NCBI GenBank assembly: GCA_964509425.1
Contig: CAZDWZ010000017.1
Span: 8,117-72,116, forward strand
Direction of reading: 5' to 3'
DNA from: CAZDWZ01 sp964509425
GTDB lineage: Bacteria > Bdellovibrionota_C > UBA2361 > SZUA-149 > CAZDWZ01
DNA length: 64,000 nucleotides
Part shown: in pieces, positions 8,755 through 17,013 of the stretch
Numbering within the stretch: the first letter of the stretch is position 1
Layout of the letters: each line of letters starts with the position of its first letter
Notes under the pieces: model-generated
Told to the model about the DNA's origin: nothing
The model's database searches: none
What the model saw: the letters and a program-made list of their open reading frames with translations, nothing else
Program-made: the position numbers and the translations under genes

Positions 8755-10181
8755 CGAGATAAGACATCCACGTCATGTTCAGGGTTCATAAAGACTCGAG
8801 GCACCGAGTCGGAACAGCTGACCTCGTACCGACGGTTCGCGAACATTCCAGTGGGATCAGTTTTAAGCATGGGCTCAAGCTCACCCGTGTTCCCAAGCGA
8901 CATGTTGATCCAGTTCGACCAGGGCTCTCCGTCGTCTTGAAAGCGAAGCCGCATTACCGGCGTAGTGGTCACGATGCTTCCGCGCTTTGCCACCATGCGG
9001 ATGCCGCGGCAGCGCTTCGTCTTCATCGTGCCGTAGTCGACCCGGCCCGAACGGACGAGCATGCGGATGGCTTCGCCAGCGTCGTCAAAGAACTCGGGGC
9101 CAATCTTATGAAGCGTCGACTTCCGCCGATCGCCGATGACGTGAAAACCCCAGGCCGGGGAGAAGAAATAGCACTGGCCTATGAACCGCTCGTAATCAGC
9201 GATCATTCCATTCCAATGCCCCCAGCGGTACCAACGGTCGGTTGTGAGATCGTAGGCGATAGTGCGATCGGCCGCGGGGAACGACCAGATGAAAAAAGTA
9301 CGTCCGCACATGTCCATGCGGTGCCCGATGCAGTCTGACACCGAAGAATACTTCTCAATCTCGGTATCGTAAGGCGTTGAAATCCGCGTCAGCTTCTCAT
9401 TTTCGTACGCGCAAAAGTGCTTGTTATTGTCGAGGAAGTAGGCGCCCTCGTCAGAGAACACGATGGAAAACGGTGCTGAAGTCCCGATCGGGAAGAGTGC
9501 GCCAGGTCGACGATTAAACGGCGAGGTCTCATCGTTGTACCAGATCTCAAGAGACCGAGTGCCAAAGAGGAGGATATCCCCGGAGAACACGAATACGCCG
9601 ACTAAGAGATCACCTTCGCCAATGGCACGGAAAAACGAACTAGCCTGCCAGGAAGACGGTGAAAGGATGTCGCAGTAGAACCATTGGTTCGTGCCGAGCT
9701 TGTTCGCTAGGAAATAGCCGTCGATGAACGCTACGTGAGAAACGTTTGTTGGCGCATCCGCGTCGACAATAAACGCTGGTGTGCTCGTTCCGTCAGTGAA
9801 CACCATGCGCCCGCCGTTTGCCATGAGAAGGACATTGCCGTCGGTCGCGAATGAGACGGGCAATCCAACGGCAAGGGTAACGCCGCCCATGTTCGTGGCG
9901 TATCCGATTCCCCCGACATAGGTAACTTTAAAAATCTTTCCGTCTGTGATGACGATTCCACACTGCTTCTCCTCCCACCAATAGCCGCCCCAGATCGGCT
10001 TATTTACGCCAAGGCCGGTATCTAGAAACCAGTCGAGGCCTGGGCGAACGGAACAAGCAATCTCGTTCTCCGAAACTTCGTCGAAGAAACAGTCAATGAC
10101 TTCCTCTTGCTGCTTTGTGAGAGCAACTTTATCAACTGCCTTGTGCAGTTTCGTGAACAGGGGAATCTGTAGCGACGGCAT
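8751..10181 (-). CDS. P22 gp10-like tail / DNA-stabilisation protein
   Basis: Product of 476 residues from the ATG at 10181 (MPSLQIPLF). A strong GAGGAGG ribosome site 8 bases upstream makes this start better than the one at 10214. The protein is almost entirely beta-strand and Trp/Phe/Gly-rich. The central region WFYCDILSPSSWQASSF followed by GDILLFGTRSLEIWYND matches the pattern of P22 gp10, a tail-hub protein that closes the head after packaging. It follows the gp4-like adaptor and the fibre-like gene, consistent with a P22-type neck and tail. Homology is by recognised pattern, not by search. Confidence 0.7.
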   Translation of the reverse strand: MPSLQIPLFTKLHKAVDKVALTKQQEEVIDCFFDEVSENEIACSVRPGLDWFLDTGLGVNKPIWGGYWWEEKQCGIVITDGKIFKVTYVGGIGYATNMGGVTLAVGLPVSFATDGNVLLMANGGRMVFTDGTSTPAFIVDADAPTNVSHVAFIDGYFLANKLGTNQWFYCDILSPSSWQASSFFRAIGEGDLLVGVFVFSGDILLFGTRSLEIWYNDETSPFNRRPGALFPIGTSAPFSIVFSDEGAYFLDNNKHFCAYENEKLTRISTPYDTEIEKYSSVSDCIGHRMDMCGRTFFIWSFPAADRTIAYDLTTDRWYRWGHWNGMIADYERFIGQCYFFSPAWGFHVIGDRRKSTLHKIGPEFFDDAGEAIRMLVRSGRVDYGTMKTKRCRGIRMVAKRGSIVTTTPVMRLRFQDDGEPWSNWINMSLGNTGELEPMLKTDPTGMFANRRYEVSCSDSVPRVFMNPEHDVDVLSR

Positions 10182-10398
10182 TTTTCTTCCTCCTCGTTCG
10201 CTTCTCCGGGACAACAGTCGTAGGTATCACCTTCGGCGTGATGTCGTGCGTTTGTTCAAGCTCGGCGAGCAGCTCAAGCTTTACCTCGCAACGCGCAAGC
10301 CTATCGCTCCACATATCCGCAGTCTGACGACAACCTTGTAATTGGTTCGCTGCAAACGTGGCTTCATCGCGAAGCTTCTTCCGGATTTCTTCAATCAT
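10132..10398 (-). CDS. Small coiled-coil late protein
   Basis: Product of 88 residues: an N-terminal helix of about 45 residues (MIEEIRKKLRDEATFAANQL, then QTADMWSDRLARCEVKLELL) followed by a basic tail with EKRTRRKKNAV. Its start overlaps the stop of the fibre-like gene by four bases and its end overlaps the gp10-like start by about 50 bases, so it is embedded in the late operon. Coiled coil plus basic tail could suit a chaperone or a small structural protein. Not recognised. Confidence 0.55.
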   Translation of the reverse strand: MIEEIRKKLRDEATFAANQLQGCRQTADMWSDRLARCEVKLELLAELEQTHDITPKVIPTTVVPEKRTRRKKNAVATDSPVHETAQGS

Positions 10399-11543
10399 GC
10401 AATTGGTCCTGTTGATTTCAAGTCTGTAAGAAGTGTGCCGAGAACGTCGAGTACGTTTGCCCAGCTAACAGCGTCAAAATTTGCGTCAGCATTAAATGAA
10501 CGGTTAGGCGTCACGTTTGAAAGCGTATAGGTCATGGAGCCCGAGTTCGTGTGAATGAGCTTACCGTTGAACACGAAGTTTCCGACACGACGCGGGCCGG
10601 TGCCTGAACCGATGTCGAGGTTATTCTTGGGCAGGAGGAATCCGCTTGATGGCTCAATCTCCCACTTCTTGTCAGCGCTGATGTGAAACTCGATCGCCTT
10701 CGCAACGGTGAGCAACCGAATCTCGCCGTTCCCGCCATTCAGATATGCGCGCCCGGCTTCCGTAGCATGCTCATTTCCGAAGAGCGCAAGATGCCCACCG
10801 CGACTATTTGCTACCCCGCCACCGCCAGAAAACTGTAGTGATGCGTTGTCGGCTCCATCGCTCGTGCTTGCAACGATGGAGGTTATATCGATGTTTGCTC
10901 CGCTTTTTGCAGCTCCGAGCGATGCTCTCGCGCCCGGAGCATCGCTTGCACCGGTTCCTCCCTGACTAAGACCCCAGACTCCGCCGGCCGCACCGGTTAA
11001 GCGAGCATTCGGCAAGGCTATGATAAGATCTACCACTTGCCCGGCTACGATATCGTTTAGCGCCGTATCGGTTGCGCCCGACCCTTTCTTAATGGGAATA
11101 GCGGGAAGACCGTCGACGATGCACTGTGAAGCGCCCGTTGTATTTTGATGGGCGATGAATCGATACCACTGACCGTCGGCAAGCAGCGTCTCGGGCGGAT
11201 CGGTCGTGATGGAGAAGATGTTAGCGGCTCCGGTCGAGAGTCCACCGTAACGCGCCGCTTGTTCTTGTACGATGTAGTATAGATTCGGAAGGGTCGTGAT
11301 TAGAACATCGTTCGCGTCATAGATTTCAAAGTCATACGTGCCGTCAGCGAATACGACGGCGCGGCCGAGAGAGTTTAGGATAATCGGATTCTGGTGCGGC
11401 ACTGACTTCGCCGCGTCTTGATACGTCGCCTTCGGAGAGGTGAGCCCGGCGTTAAGCGTCTTTACCTTCCCGCCGGAAAGCGGATTCCCGCTCGAGTCGA
11501 AAAGACCGGCGAGAAGGAAATCAACTTGAATTGCACGCGCCAT
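10395..11543 (-). CDS. Tail fibre / tail-spike-like protein
   Basis: Product of 382 residues. The N-terminal 90 residues (VDFLLAGLFDSSGNPLSGGKV, shown here in part, then NPIILNSLGRAVVFADGTYDFEIYD in that region) form the common virion-attachment domain of podovirus tail fibres and spikes, with small beta-strands and the phrase PIILNSLGRA. The rest is Gly/Ser/Thr-rich, with short beta repeats and a possible coiled-coil end (VLDVLGTLLTDLKS). It would bind host surface receptors. It is separated from the adaptor gene by a single base, showing tight coupling. No intramolecular chaperone or catalytic domain is seen. Confidence 0.65.
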   Translation of the reverse strand: MARAIQVDFLLAGLFDSSGNPLSGGKVKTLNAGLTSPKATYQDAAKSVPHQNPIILNSLGRAVVFADGTYDFEIYDANDVLITTLPNLYYIVQEQAARYGGLSTGAANIFSITTDPPETLLADGQWYRFIAHQNTTGASQCIVDGLPAIPIKKGSGATDTALNDIVAGQVVDLIIALPNARLTGAAGGVWGLSQGGTGASDAPGARASLGAAKSGANIDITSIVASTSDGADNASLQFSGGGGVANSRGGHLALFGNEHATEAGRAYLNGGNGEIRLLTVAKAIEFHISADKKWEIEPSSGFLLPKNNLDIGSGTGPRRVGNFVFNGKLIHTNSGSMTYTLSNVTPNRSFNADANFDAVSWANVLDVLGTLLTDLKSTGPIA

Positions 11544-11544
11544 A

Positions 11545-12216
11545 TTAGAATGCCGGCTTTACGTATTCGTCTTCGGTTCGATCAGGGCGAAATCGCTTTG
11601 CCGTCGTATAGGCTCCGCCAGCCTTCACGCTCAGTCGATCCTTTTCAGCTACAGGAAGCGGATACTCATCGCTTAACGCGTCTGCGAGACCGTAAGTAAG
11701 CGCCTCCTCCCAGAGATTGAAGAAGTCAGCGAGATTGCTCGCTAGGTCGAGGTCTTTAACTTTTACCGCGCACCAGAGCTTGATAACGCCTACCGCCGTG
11801 GGCTTCTTATTCACGAGAAGCGTTGCGGGCTTCGAGAATGAAAGCGCTACTTCCGTCGGCGTATCCTTGTCACTTTTATTCGTGAGCTCAGCATAATCAT
11901 TCCTGGAGATGACCTTAAGCGGTCGCTCCCGGTCGGTCTCGACAAACATCGCTGAACTGATGCCAAGGACAGGCGGATCTGAACCGAGAGCGTATTCAAC
12001 TTGATCGATGACCAAGTTGACCGTGAACTCTTTGTGGGTCCAGAAGAACGCGCCATCGACTTGCCAGAGATTGATCATGGATTGCATGGCTTGAACGCCT
12101 TGATCCATTTTCGCCCCGGAAAGAACTTGGCCGAGTGAGTGAGCACCGACCATTCGCATGGCCCGCTCAATCACTCGGCTTCGAGTAGCGATGTAGTCGA
12201 AATCGCTTGCCGCCAC
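11545..12216 (-). CDS. Head-to-tail adaptor (P22 gp4-like)
   Basis: Product of 223 residues, initiated at a GTG (12216) with a GGGAGGG ribosome site. The helical N-terminus (RVIERAMRMVGAHSLGQVLS, then AMQSMINLWQVDGAFFWT) and the C-terminal segment (DFFNLWEEALTYGLADALSDEY) have the form of the gp4-type adaptor family, which binds beneath the portal and begins tail assembly. It sits between the decoration-like gene and the fibre, where such adaptors are usually encoded. Confidence 0.65.
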   Translation of the reverse strand: MAASDFDYIATRSRVIERAMRMVGAHSLGQVLSGAKMDQGVQAMQSMINLWQVDGAFFWTHKEFTVNLVIDQVEYALGSDPPVLGISSAMFVETDRERPLKVISRNDYAELTNKSDKDTPTEVALSFSKPATLLVNKKPTAVGVIKLWCAVKVKDLDLASNLADFFNLWEEALTYGLADALSDEYPLPVAEKDRLSVKAGGAYTTAKRFRPDRTEDEYVKPAF

Positions 12217-12231
12217 GGAGGAAGCCCTCCC

Positions 12232-12654
12232 TTACGGCATCATTACGTGCGCGATGCAGGAAATCTTCCCGCCCGTGGTCTGTCCAGTTCCGACAGTCGT
12301 CACTTCGAGCTTGACGGTATCGTCGGCCGTATACACATAGCCGTAACCCGTGTTCAAAGTGTTGATTGCCTGTCGAGCCCCACCAGTGCGGAGAAAGAGT
12401 CCTCCCGCGGTTGTGATAAAGCGGTTGTTTACCCCGCCATCTCCAACGCGACAGACCGAATCATTACCGCTCTGCGTTCCGTTACACACCATCAAGAGTT
12501 CGAGGATGCGCATACCTTTCTGCGTCTTGAACAATTCGATGATGTCGTTGACGACAAGCGCCGTCGCAATCGTGATTTCCGAGTAGATCGGCACAACGCC
12601 GAGCCCGGACTTTGCGGGATGGTCCATCCCTGAAGCTTTGTAAGTAGTGGCCAT
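12232..12654 (-). CDS. Capsid-associated small protein (decoration-like)
   Basis: Product of 140 residues: mostly beta-strand with Gly/Thr/Val-rich loops (VGDGGVNNRFITTAGGLFL, then TADDTVKLEVTTVGTG) and a short helix (VVNDIIELFKTQKGMRILEL). Its place immediately downstream of the major capsid gene and its size match head decoration or cement proteins of tailed phages. A GGAGG ribosome site is 6 bases upstream. The capsid terminator lies between this gene and the capsid gene, so its expression probably depends on read-through or its own promoter. Confidence 0.6.
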   Translation of the reverse strand: MATTYKASGMDHPAKSGLGVVPIYSEITIATALVVNDIIELFKTQKGMRILELLMVCNGTQSGNDSVCRVGDGGVNNRFITTAGGLFLRTGGARQAINTLNTGYGYVYTADDTVKLEVTTVGTGQTTGGKISCIAHVMMP

Positions 12655-12675
12655 TTAGCCTCCGTATCTAAGTTA

Positions 12676-12700
12676 AAAATTGCGGGGGATTTCTCCCCCG
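12676..12700 (-). terminator. Rho-independent terminator after the capsid gene
   Basis: Read leftwards, seven-base arms CGGGGGA and TCCCCCG (683-689 and 694-700 of the 12.6-kb line) close a GAAA tetraloop and are followed by CAATTTTT. It begins 18 bases after the capsid stop. A partial terminator here would raise capsid levels over the downstream tail genes, a common late-operon arrangement. Confidence 0.85.
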
Positions 12701-12717
12701 GGTTAATCCGTCGCGAA

Positions 12718-13785
12718 TTACGCTGCTACAACGGTGTCAGAGATTCCGCTGGTTGCGAGGTAAATGCCGATGCTTCCGAAATCCTGGTTATCGAAACGAG
12801 CTTTCTTCGTTCCGCAGGTCAGGCGCCAGCAATTGCCCTCGAACTCCTCGTAGTCTTCCTTCTCCGTCACGATGGACGCCGCTTTTCCTTCTGCCCAGAG
12901 AACCGCTTGCGCTCCGAGAAGAACCGAACGAGCCCATGGAACATCGCTCGATCCGCCGGCATCCTTTGCAGTTGCGCAGTAACGATGAACGTGGATGATC
13001 ACGTTATCGAAGAGTGCGCAGTCACCGGTGAAGATCGGGTTGTCCTTCCCACGCGCAGCTGCATCGCGTGATGCCTGCTTCCAAGCGTCGGTAAGCTTGA
13101 GGTCAGCTACCGCGTCCGGGTGAGTCAACAGGATGACGTGCTCCTTTCCACCGACCATGACTGGCCGAATCGGGTTGAACCGATAGTTCCCGCCGGTATC
13201 CGCAAACGCATGGAGCTGCGTGATGAAATCAAGCGTAAGCTTGGAATTCGTCGCATGCAGCGCTGCCTTTGCGGTAGCCGGGTTTGACGTAACGGCGAAG
13301 TTTCCGGAAGCGTCTCGGTAAAAGACCAAGCTCGGAAGCTCAGTGCCCGAAGACGTGGAGAGAAGCCCCATCGCCTTGAACTTCAAGCGATCGATGAACC
13401 GTCTTCCCCAATCCTTCAACGCAGTGCGGGCCTCCGTTGACATGTCGTAGACCGCGCGTTGTCGGTCCAGATCGCCATCGTCCGTGACCGCCTGACGATA
13501 TCGCTCCAGCTCGACCTTATCGCCACGATCTTGAAGTGGAACTTCCTTCCCCTTCATTTGCTCGTTCCCCTTCACACCCATTTCGGTGTCAGGGATGTCC
13601 TTCATCAAACCGAAGTTGATGATGGCGCCTTTGGACTTGGTCAGATCCTTCTTCACGTGCACGACTGAGTCCGGACCCGTCGACTCAAATTTATTCCAAA
13701 ACGTTTCCGTTTTGGTTTCGCGCATCAGTTGTTCTTCAAATACCTGTTTCTTTAACTCTGTCGCTAAGACCCTTGAACGACCCAT
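12718..13785 (-). CDS. Major capsid protein, N4-gp56 family
   Basis: Product of 355 residues. The sequence follows the HK97-fold N4-gp56 family pattern: N-terminal LMRETKTETFWNKF, then GDKVELERYRQAVTDDGDLD and STEARTALKDWGRRFIDRL. Later come NPIRPVMVGGKEHVILLTHP and the strand-rich C-terminus GNCWRLTCGTKKARFDNQDF. It assembles the phage head. It follows the acidic scaffold gene (8 bases apart) and is followed by a strong terminator, both normal for capsid genes. Confidence 0.9.
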   Translation of the reverse strand: MGRSRVLATELKKQVFEEQLMRETKTETFWNKFESTGPDSVVHVKKDLTKSKGAIINFGLMKDIPDTEMGVKGNEQMKGKEVPLQDRGDKVELERYRQAVTDDGDLDRQRAVYDMSTEARTALKDWGRRFIDRLKFKAMGLLSTSSGTELPSLVFYRDASGNFAVTSNPATAKAALHATNSKLTLDFITQLHAFADTGGNYRFNPIRPVMVGGKEHVILLTHPDAVADLKLTDAWKQASRDAAARGKDNPIFTGDCALFDNVIIHVHRYCATAKDAGGSSDVPWARSVLLGAQAVLWAEGKAASIVTEKEDYEEFEGNCWRLTCGTKKARFDNQDFGSIGIYLATSGISDTVVAA

Positions 13786-13793
13786 AAACTAAC

Positions 13794-14774
13794 TCAACGC
13801 AAACTCTTCTTTAACTCCTCAAGTTCTGCGTCTGACATTTCGGCAACTTGCTTCCGTGAAGGCGCATTCACCTTCTTGGAAGACTTCGGCACGGAAGAGA
13901 TCTTCGGAGTTTTCTTAAGCTCTTTGTTAATCCGCTTCACAGTTTCGGCCGGCTTACCTTCGAGCTTACGAACTTTCGCGATGAGGTCTTTTGTAAACGG
14001 GATCAGCCGATCAACTACTTTCTGTAGCTTCGCCCGTTTAGCAAATTGGATGAGGGTTTCCGGTTGCGAAAACGTATACGGATCTTGCTTGAACGACTCG
14101 ATGAATTGAGCGGGCATTTTGTCCCTCTCAAGCACCAGGCTCACGATCTCGTCTACCGCTAACGGCTCTTCACCGAAGTTCTTCGCGTATAGTCCCCGCG
14201 AACGCTCTCCGATTTCGATATCCTGTTCCCTCCGCTCTACTTTCCCAAGCTCCTCGCTGACCTCACGCAGATGAATCTGCGCTTCAACAATTTGCCGGGG
14301 CGTGAGCGAATCCTCATGCTCCTTCAGATGGTTCTCAACTTCCGTGATACGGTCAGTGAGAGCCTTCTTCGCTGTACCTAGCTCCGTTTTCAGACGCTGG
14401 ATGAACTGCTCGCGCTGTTGCTTCTCACCGAGACCTCGATTCCTATCGGTCTCGAGTTCAGCGATTCGCGCTTTCAGCTGCGAAAGTTCATCTGTTCCTT
14501 CAGGTTGAGGCCTATCGTCGGAGGCTTCAGAGTCCTCTTCGTCATCGGACTCTTCTTCCTCATCGTCTTCCGGTCCTTCCTCATCCTGTTCGGCATCTTC
14601 GGCCGACTCTTCGTCGTCATCGTCCTCGTCATCATCGGAGTCGTCAGCGACTTCCCGGTTTGCTGCCATAAAGGCGGCAAGATCCTCATCGCTCGCTTCC
14701 GAAATGGGGACCATTTTAGACTGTTGGGACTCCTCCTGGGATTGCTCCTTCGAGTCCGCTTCCTGCTTCTCCAT
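13794..14774 (-). CDS. Capsid scaffolding protein
   Basis: Product of 326 residues between portal and capsid genes. An extremely acidic stretch (about residues 42-95, nearly all Asp/Glu/Ser) is followed by a long coiled coil (QLKARIAELETDRNRGLGEK onward to about residue 215) and a basic C-terminus with KKTPKISSVPKSSKKV and a final helix. That is the typical layout of scaffolding proteins, whose basic tail contacts the capsid protein. The start at 14774 overlaps the portal end by 59 bases and has GGGAG close upstream. An alternative ATG at 14714 (MVPISEAS) directly follows the portal stop, also with an upstream GGAGGAG. Confidence 0.8.
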   Translation of the reverse strand: MEKQEADSKEQSQEESQQSKMVPISEASDEDLAAFMAANREVADDSDDDEDDDDEESAEDAEQDEEGPEDDEEEESDDEEDSEASDDRPQPEGTDELSQLKARIAELETDRNRGLGEKQQREQFIQRLKTELGTAKKALTDRITEVENHLKEHEDSLTPRQIVEAQIHLREVSEELGKVERREQDIEIGERSRGLYAKNFGEEPLAVDEIVSLVLERDKMPAQFIESFKQDPYTFSQPETLIQFAKRAKLQKVVDRLIPFTKDLIAKVRKLEGKPAETVKRINKELKKTPKISSVPKSSKKVNAPSRKQVAEMSDAELEELKKSLR

Positions 14775-16974
14775 TCATCGCTCCCATTTGTTGCGGCGAT
14801 CCAGGCAAAGGCGCTTCGCCTAAGCCACCCTGGACCAAGCCAAATTTACGGCTTATCTCCGGAGGTATGTGACCTTGAGCGATTAGAGTTTTCGCAATCT
14901 CGGCATCCGCCGTTGCTATACTCGCCGCGCTCGCGGCCTCTGCCTCTGCGTCAAGAGTTGCGAGCGTTTCCGCTTTCTCCGACTCAGGCATGTCCATCTG
15001 CTTGATGAGCACCTTCGGCGGGATAGCGGCACCGTTACGCACGGACTCCGACATGATCAGCAAGTTGCCCAATTTCGCCGAAGGACTGTAAGCCCCCTCG
15101 GTGGTGATGACGTCTAAGGTGTCAATGTCGGTCTCTTCGTAGAGCGTTGCGATTTGCTCTTCCGTAAAATCGGAGATGGGTTGATCGCCAAGCTTGATGC
15201 CCTCGCGCTCGGCCTTCGCCATGACAATGCGAGCCACACGGTCGGGCGGGTAATAGCGCTGGATGAGTCCTACGAGGAGGCGCCCGATCCGCTTTTTCGC
15301 AATCGACATGTTGTCGAAAAGAAACTCATTCCCGCGAAGCTTCTCTTGCTGAAGTGTAAGGAGCTTGCTTCCGGAATCGTTCGCCCCCTGCGATTCGGCT
15401 TGGACCGATACAAGATCCTTGATCGTCGCCTGAGCTGCGGCAGCGCCTTCCATAACCTCGGGCGGAATGCGAGCTCCCGACTCTCGTTTCGGCGGACGGT
15501 CAACGCTATTGATTTCCTGTGTCCAGGAAGTGCGGGATGCTTTCTGTCGGAACTTATCTTTCTCCCCGTCGGGAAAGGTCGAATGGTCATAGAACCAGCC
15601 GTCACCGAGCGCGCGGTTAGCGAAGTCGATTGCCTGACTCCGGCGCTTATTGAGCTCCTTCTGCGCGTCGATGGCTCGGCGAATTTTCCCCCAGAACAGG
15701 TCGCCCTTCTTCTTGCAGTAAGCTACAGCGATATAGAAATCATCGCGGGGGAGATCGGCCGGGAGTTCGTCCGAGAGAAGAACGCCGCGGCAGCATTTGG
15801 TAATACGGATCTTCTTCGTCGGACGCTCAACCACTTGAAAGCCGGGAATGGTCTTGACGGCTTTTAAGTCGCCCTTGCTCCAGCCATAGGCATTGTGAAG
15901 CACGTCGTACTCAGAGTTCACGATAACGGCGGTTCGAATGTAGATCTTCTTCCAGCGCTCTAGAACCCGGAGTTCCTTAGTCCGGATATCCCACATCGCG
16001 TGCGTGCCAATCATGTAAGGAACACGGTGAACGGCGGAAAACCTGTCGGTCTCAGTCGTGTGCTCATCGGTCGATACATCCTGACCAATGAGCTTCAAGT
16101 GACTCATGGAAGTCTCAATGTCGTCGCGAAGCTTCGGGTAAAGGTTCGCGAGATCCTCGACCGAAAACATCTCGTGATCGACGTAGCCTTCTAGATCATG
16201 CAGGTCTTTCCGCTTGTGCGGGCCGAAGCGAACATCTTTCCAGGGGCGTTGACGCACGACGATATCGCCTTGAATATCGTCATCAAATTCGATGTCAACG
16301 CTAAAGATTCCGCGACCGGCGATTATCTGATCTTCGAAAACCTCAGACTCTTCGTAAACGTAGTTGCACTTATCAAGTATGTGCTTCGAAATTACGTTTA
16401 GAATGTCGGCTTTGACTTGGTCGGTCGATTCGCCGGGAAGGTATCGGAGGTCCGTGCGAACGTCCCGTTGATGGCCGGAGAGATAATCAACCTCGTGCTC
16501 GAGGTAGTTCAGCGTGAGGCAGGCGCGCTCCTCCTTCGTAAGCCGCTGGAGCGTATCCTCATCCCACTGAAACCCGGCAACCATCTCCTCAGCTTCTTCG
16601 CCGAGCTCAAGGCTTTCCCGTTCAAAGTCGGTCCAGGTCTCGAACTCTTGAAAGACTTCGGCGACAATCTCGGAATCGCTACGATCATCGGTGAACGGAT
16701 TCTTTAACTCTATCTCCGTCCCAAGCTCATGCGTGTGTCCGTCTTTGGCAGGTAAGATTTCAAAGTAGCCTTCATGCCCGGGCTCTTCCTCGACAAGAAG
16801 ATTTCCGAACTCATCGTATTGCGCTTCCGCCGGCGGCATCGGAGGCACCCACCGGCCTTCATGGCTATGGCCTTGAGTAACGCTTACGCCAACAATCCCA
16901 AGCTCATCATCAAGATAAACCAGGTGCCGATGCTTATTCTTTCCGCCGGGAAGGGTCTTCTGAAATGTCTTCAC
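14716..16974 (-). CDS. Portal protein (P22-like) with His-rich N-terminal extension
   Basis: Product of 752 residues, GTG start. The portal core begins near residue 150 (NYLEHEVDYLSGHQRDVRTD) and includes RRAIDAQKELNKRRSQAIDF and QGANDSGSKLLTLQQEKLRG. These have the form of the P22-type portal, the dodecameric ring through which DNA passes. The first 85 residues are extra, with three His-x-His pairs (H15/H17, H36/H38, H80/H82) in short beta hairpins, which looks like a metal-binding module. The C-terminal 100 residues are Ala/Glu-rich helix then a Gly/Pro tail. The gene lies directly after the terminase. Confidence 0.85.
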   Translation of the reverse strand: MKTFQKTLPGGKNKHRHLVYLDDELGIVGVSVTQGHSHEGRWVPPMPPAEAQYDEFGNLLVEEEPGHEGYFEILPAKDGHTHELGTEIELKNPFTDDRSDSEIVAEVFQEFETWTDFERESLELGEEAEEMVAGFQWDEDTLQRLTKEERACLTLNYLEHEVDYLSGHQRDVRTDLRYLPGESTDQVKADILNVISKHILDKCNYVYEESEVFEDQIIAGRGIFSVDIEFDDDIQGDIVVRQRPWKDVRFGPHKRKDLHDLEGYVDHEMFSVEDLANLYPKLRDDIETSMSHLKLIGQDVSTDEHTTETDRFSAVHRVPYMIGTHAMWDIRTKELRVLERWKKIYIRTAVIVNSEYDVLHNAYGWSKGDLKAVKTIPGFQVVERPTKKIRITKCCRGVLLSDELPADLPRDDFYIAVAYCKKKGDLFWGKIRRAIDAQKELNKRRSQAIDFANRALGDGWFYDHSTFPDGEKDKFRQKASRTSWTQEINSVDRPPKRESGARIPPEVMEGAAAAQATIKDLVSVQAESQGANDSGSKLLTLQQEKLRGNEFLFDNMSIAKKRIGRLLVGLIQRYYPPDRVARIVMAKAEREGIKLGDQPISDFTEEQIATLYEETDIDTLDVITTEGAYSPSAKLGNLLIMSESVRNGAAIPPKVLIKQMDMPESEKAETLATLDAEAEAASAASIATADAEIAKTLIAQGHIPPEISRKFGLVQGGLGEAPLPGSPQQMGAMNGEAGSGLEGAIPGGVPTV

Positions 16975-17013
16975 CCCTGCCCGGTAAAGGAACAGGGCTC
17001 GAGACTGTAAGCG

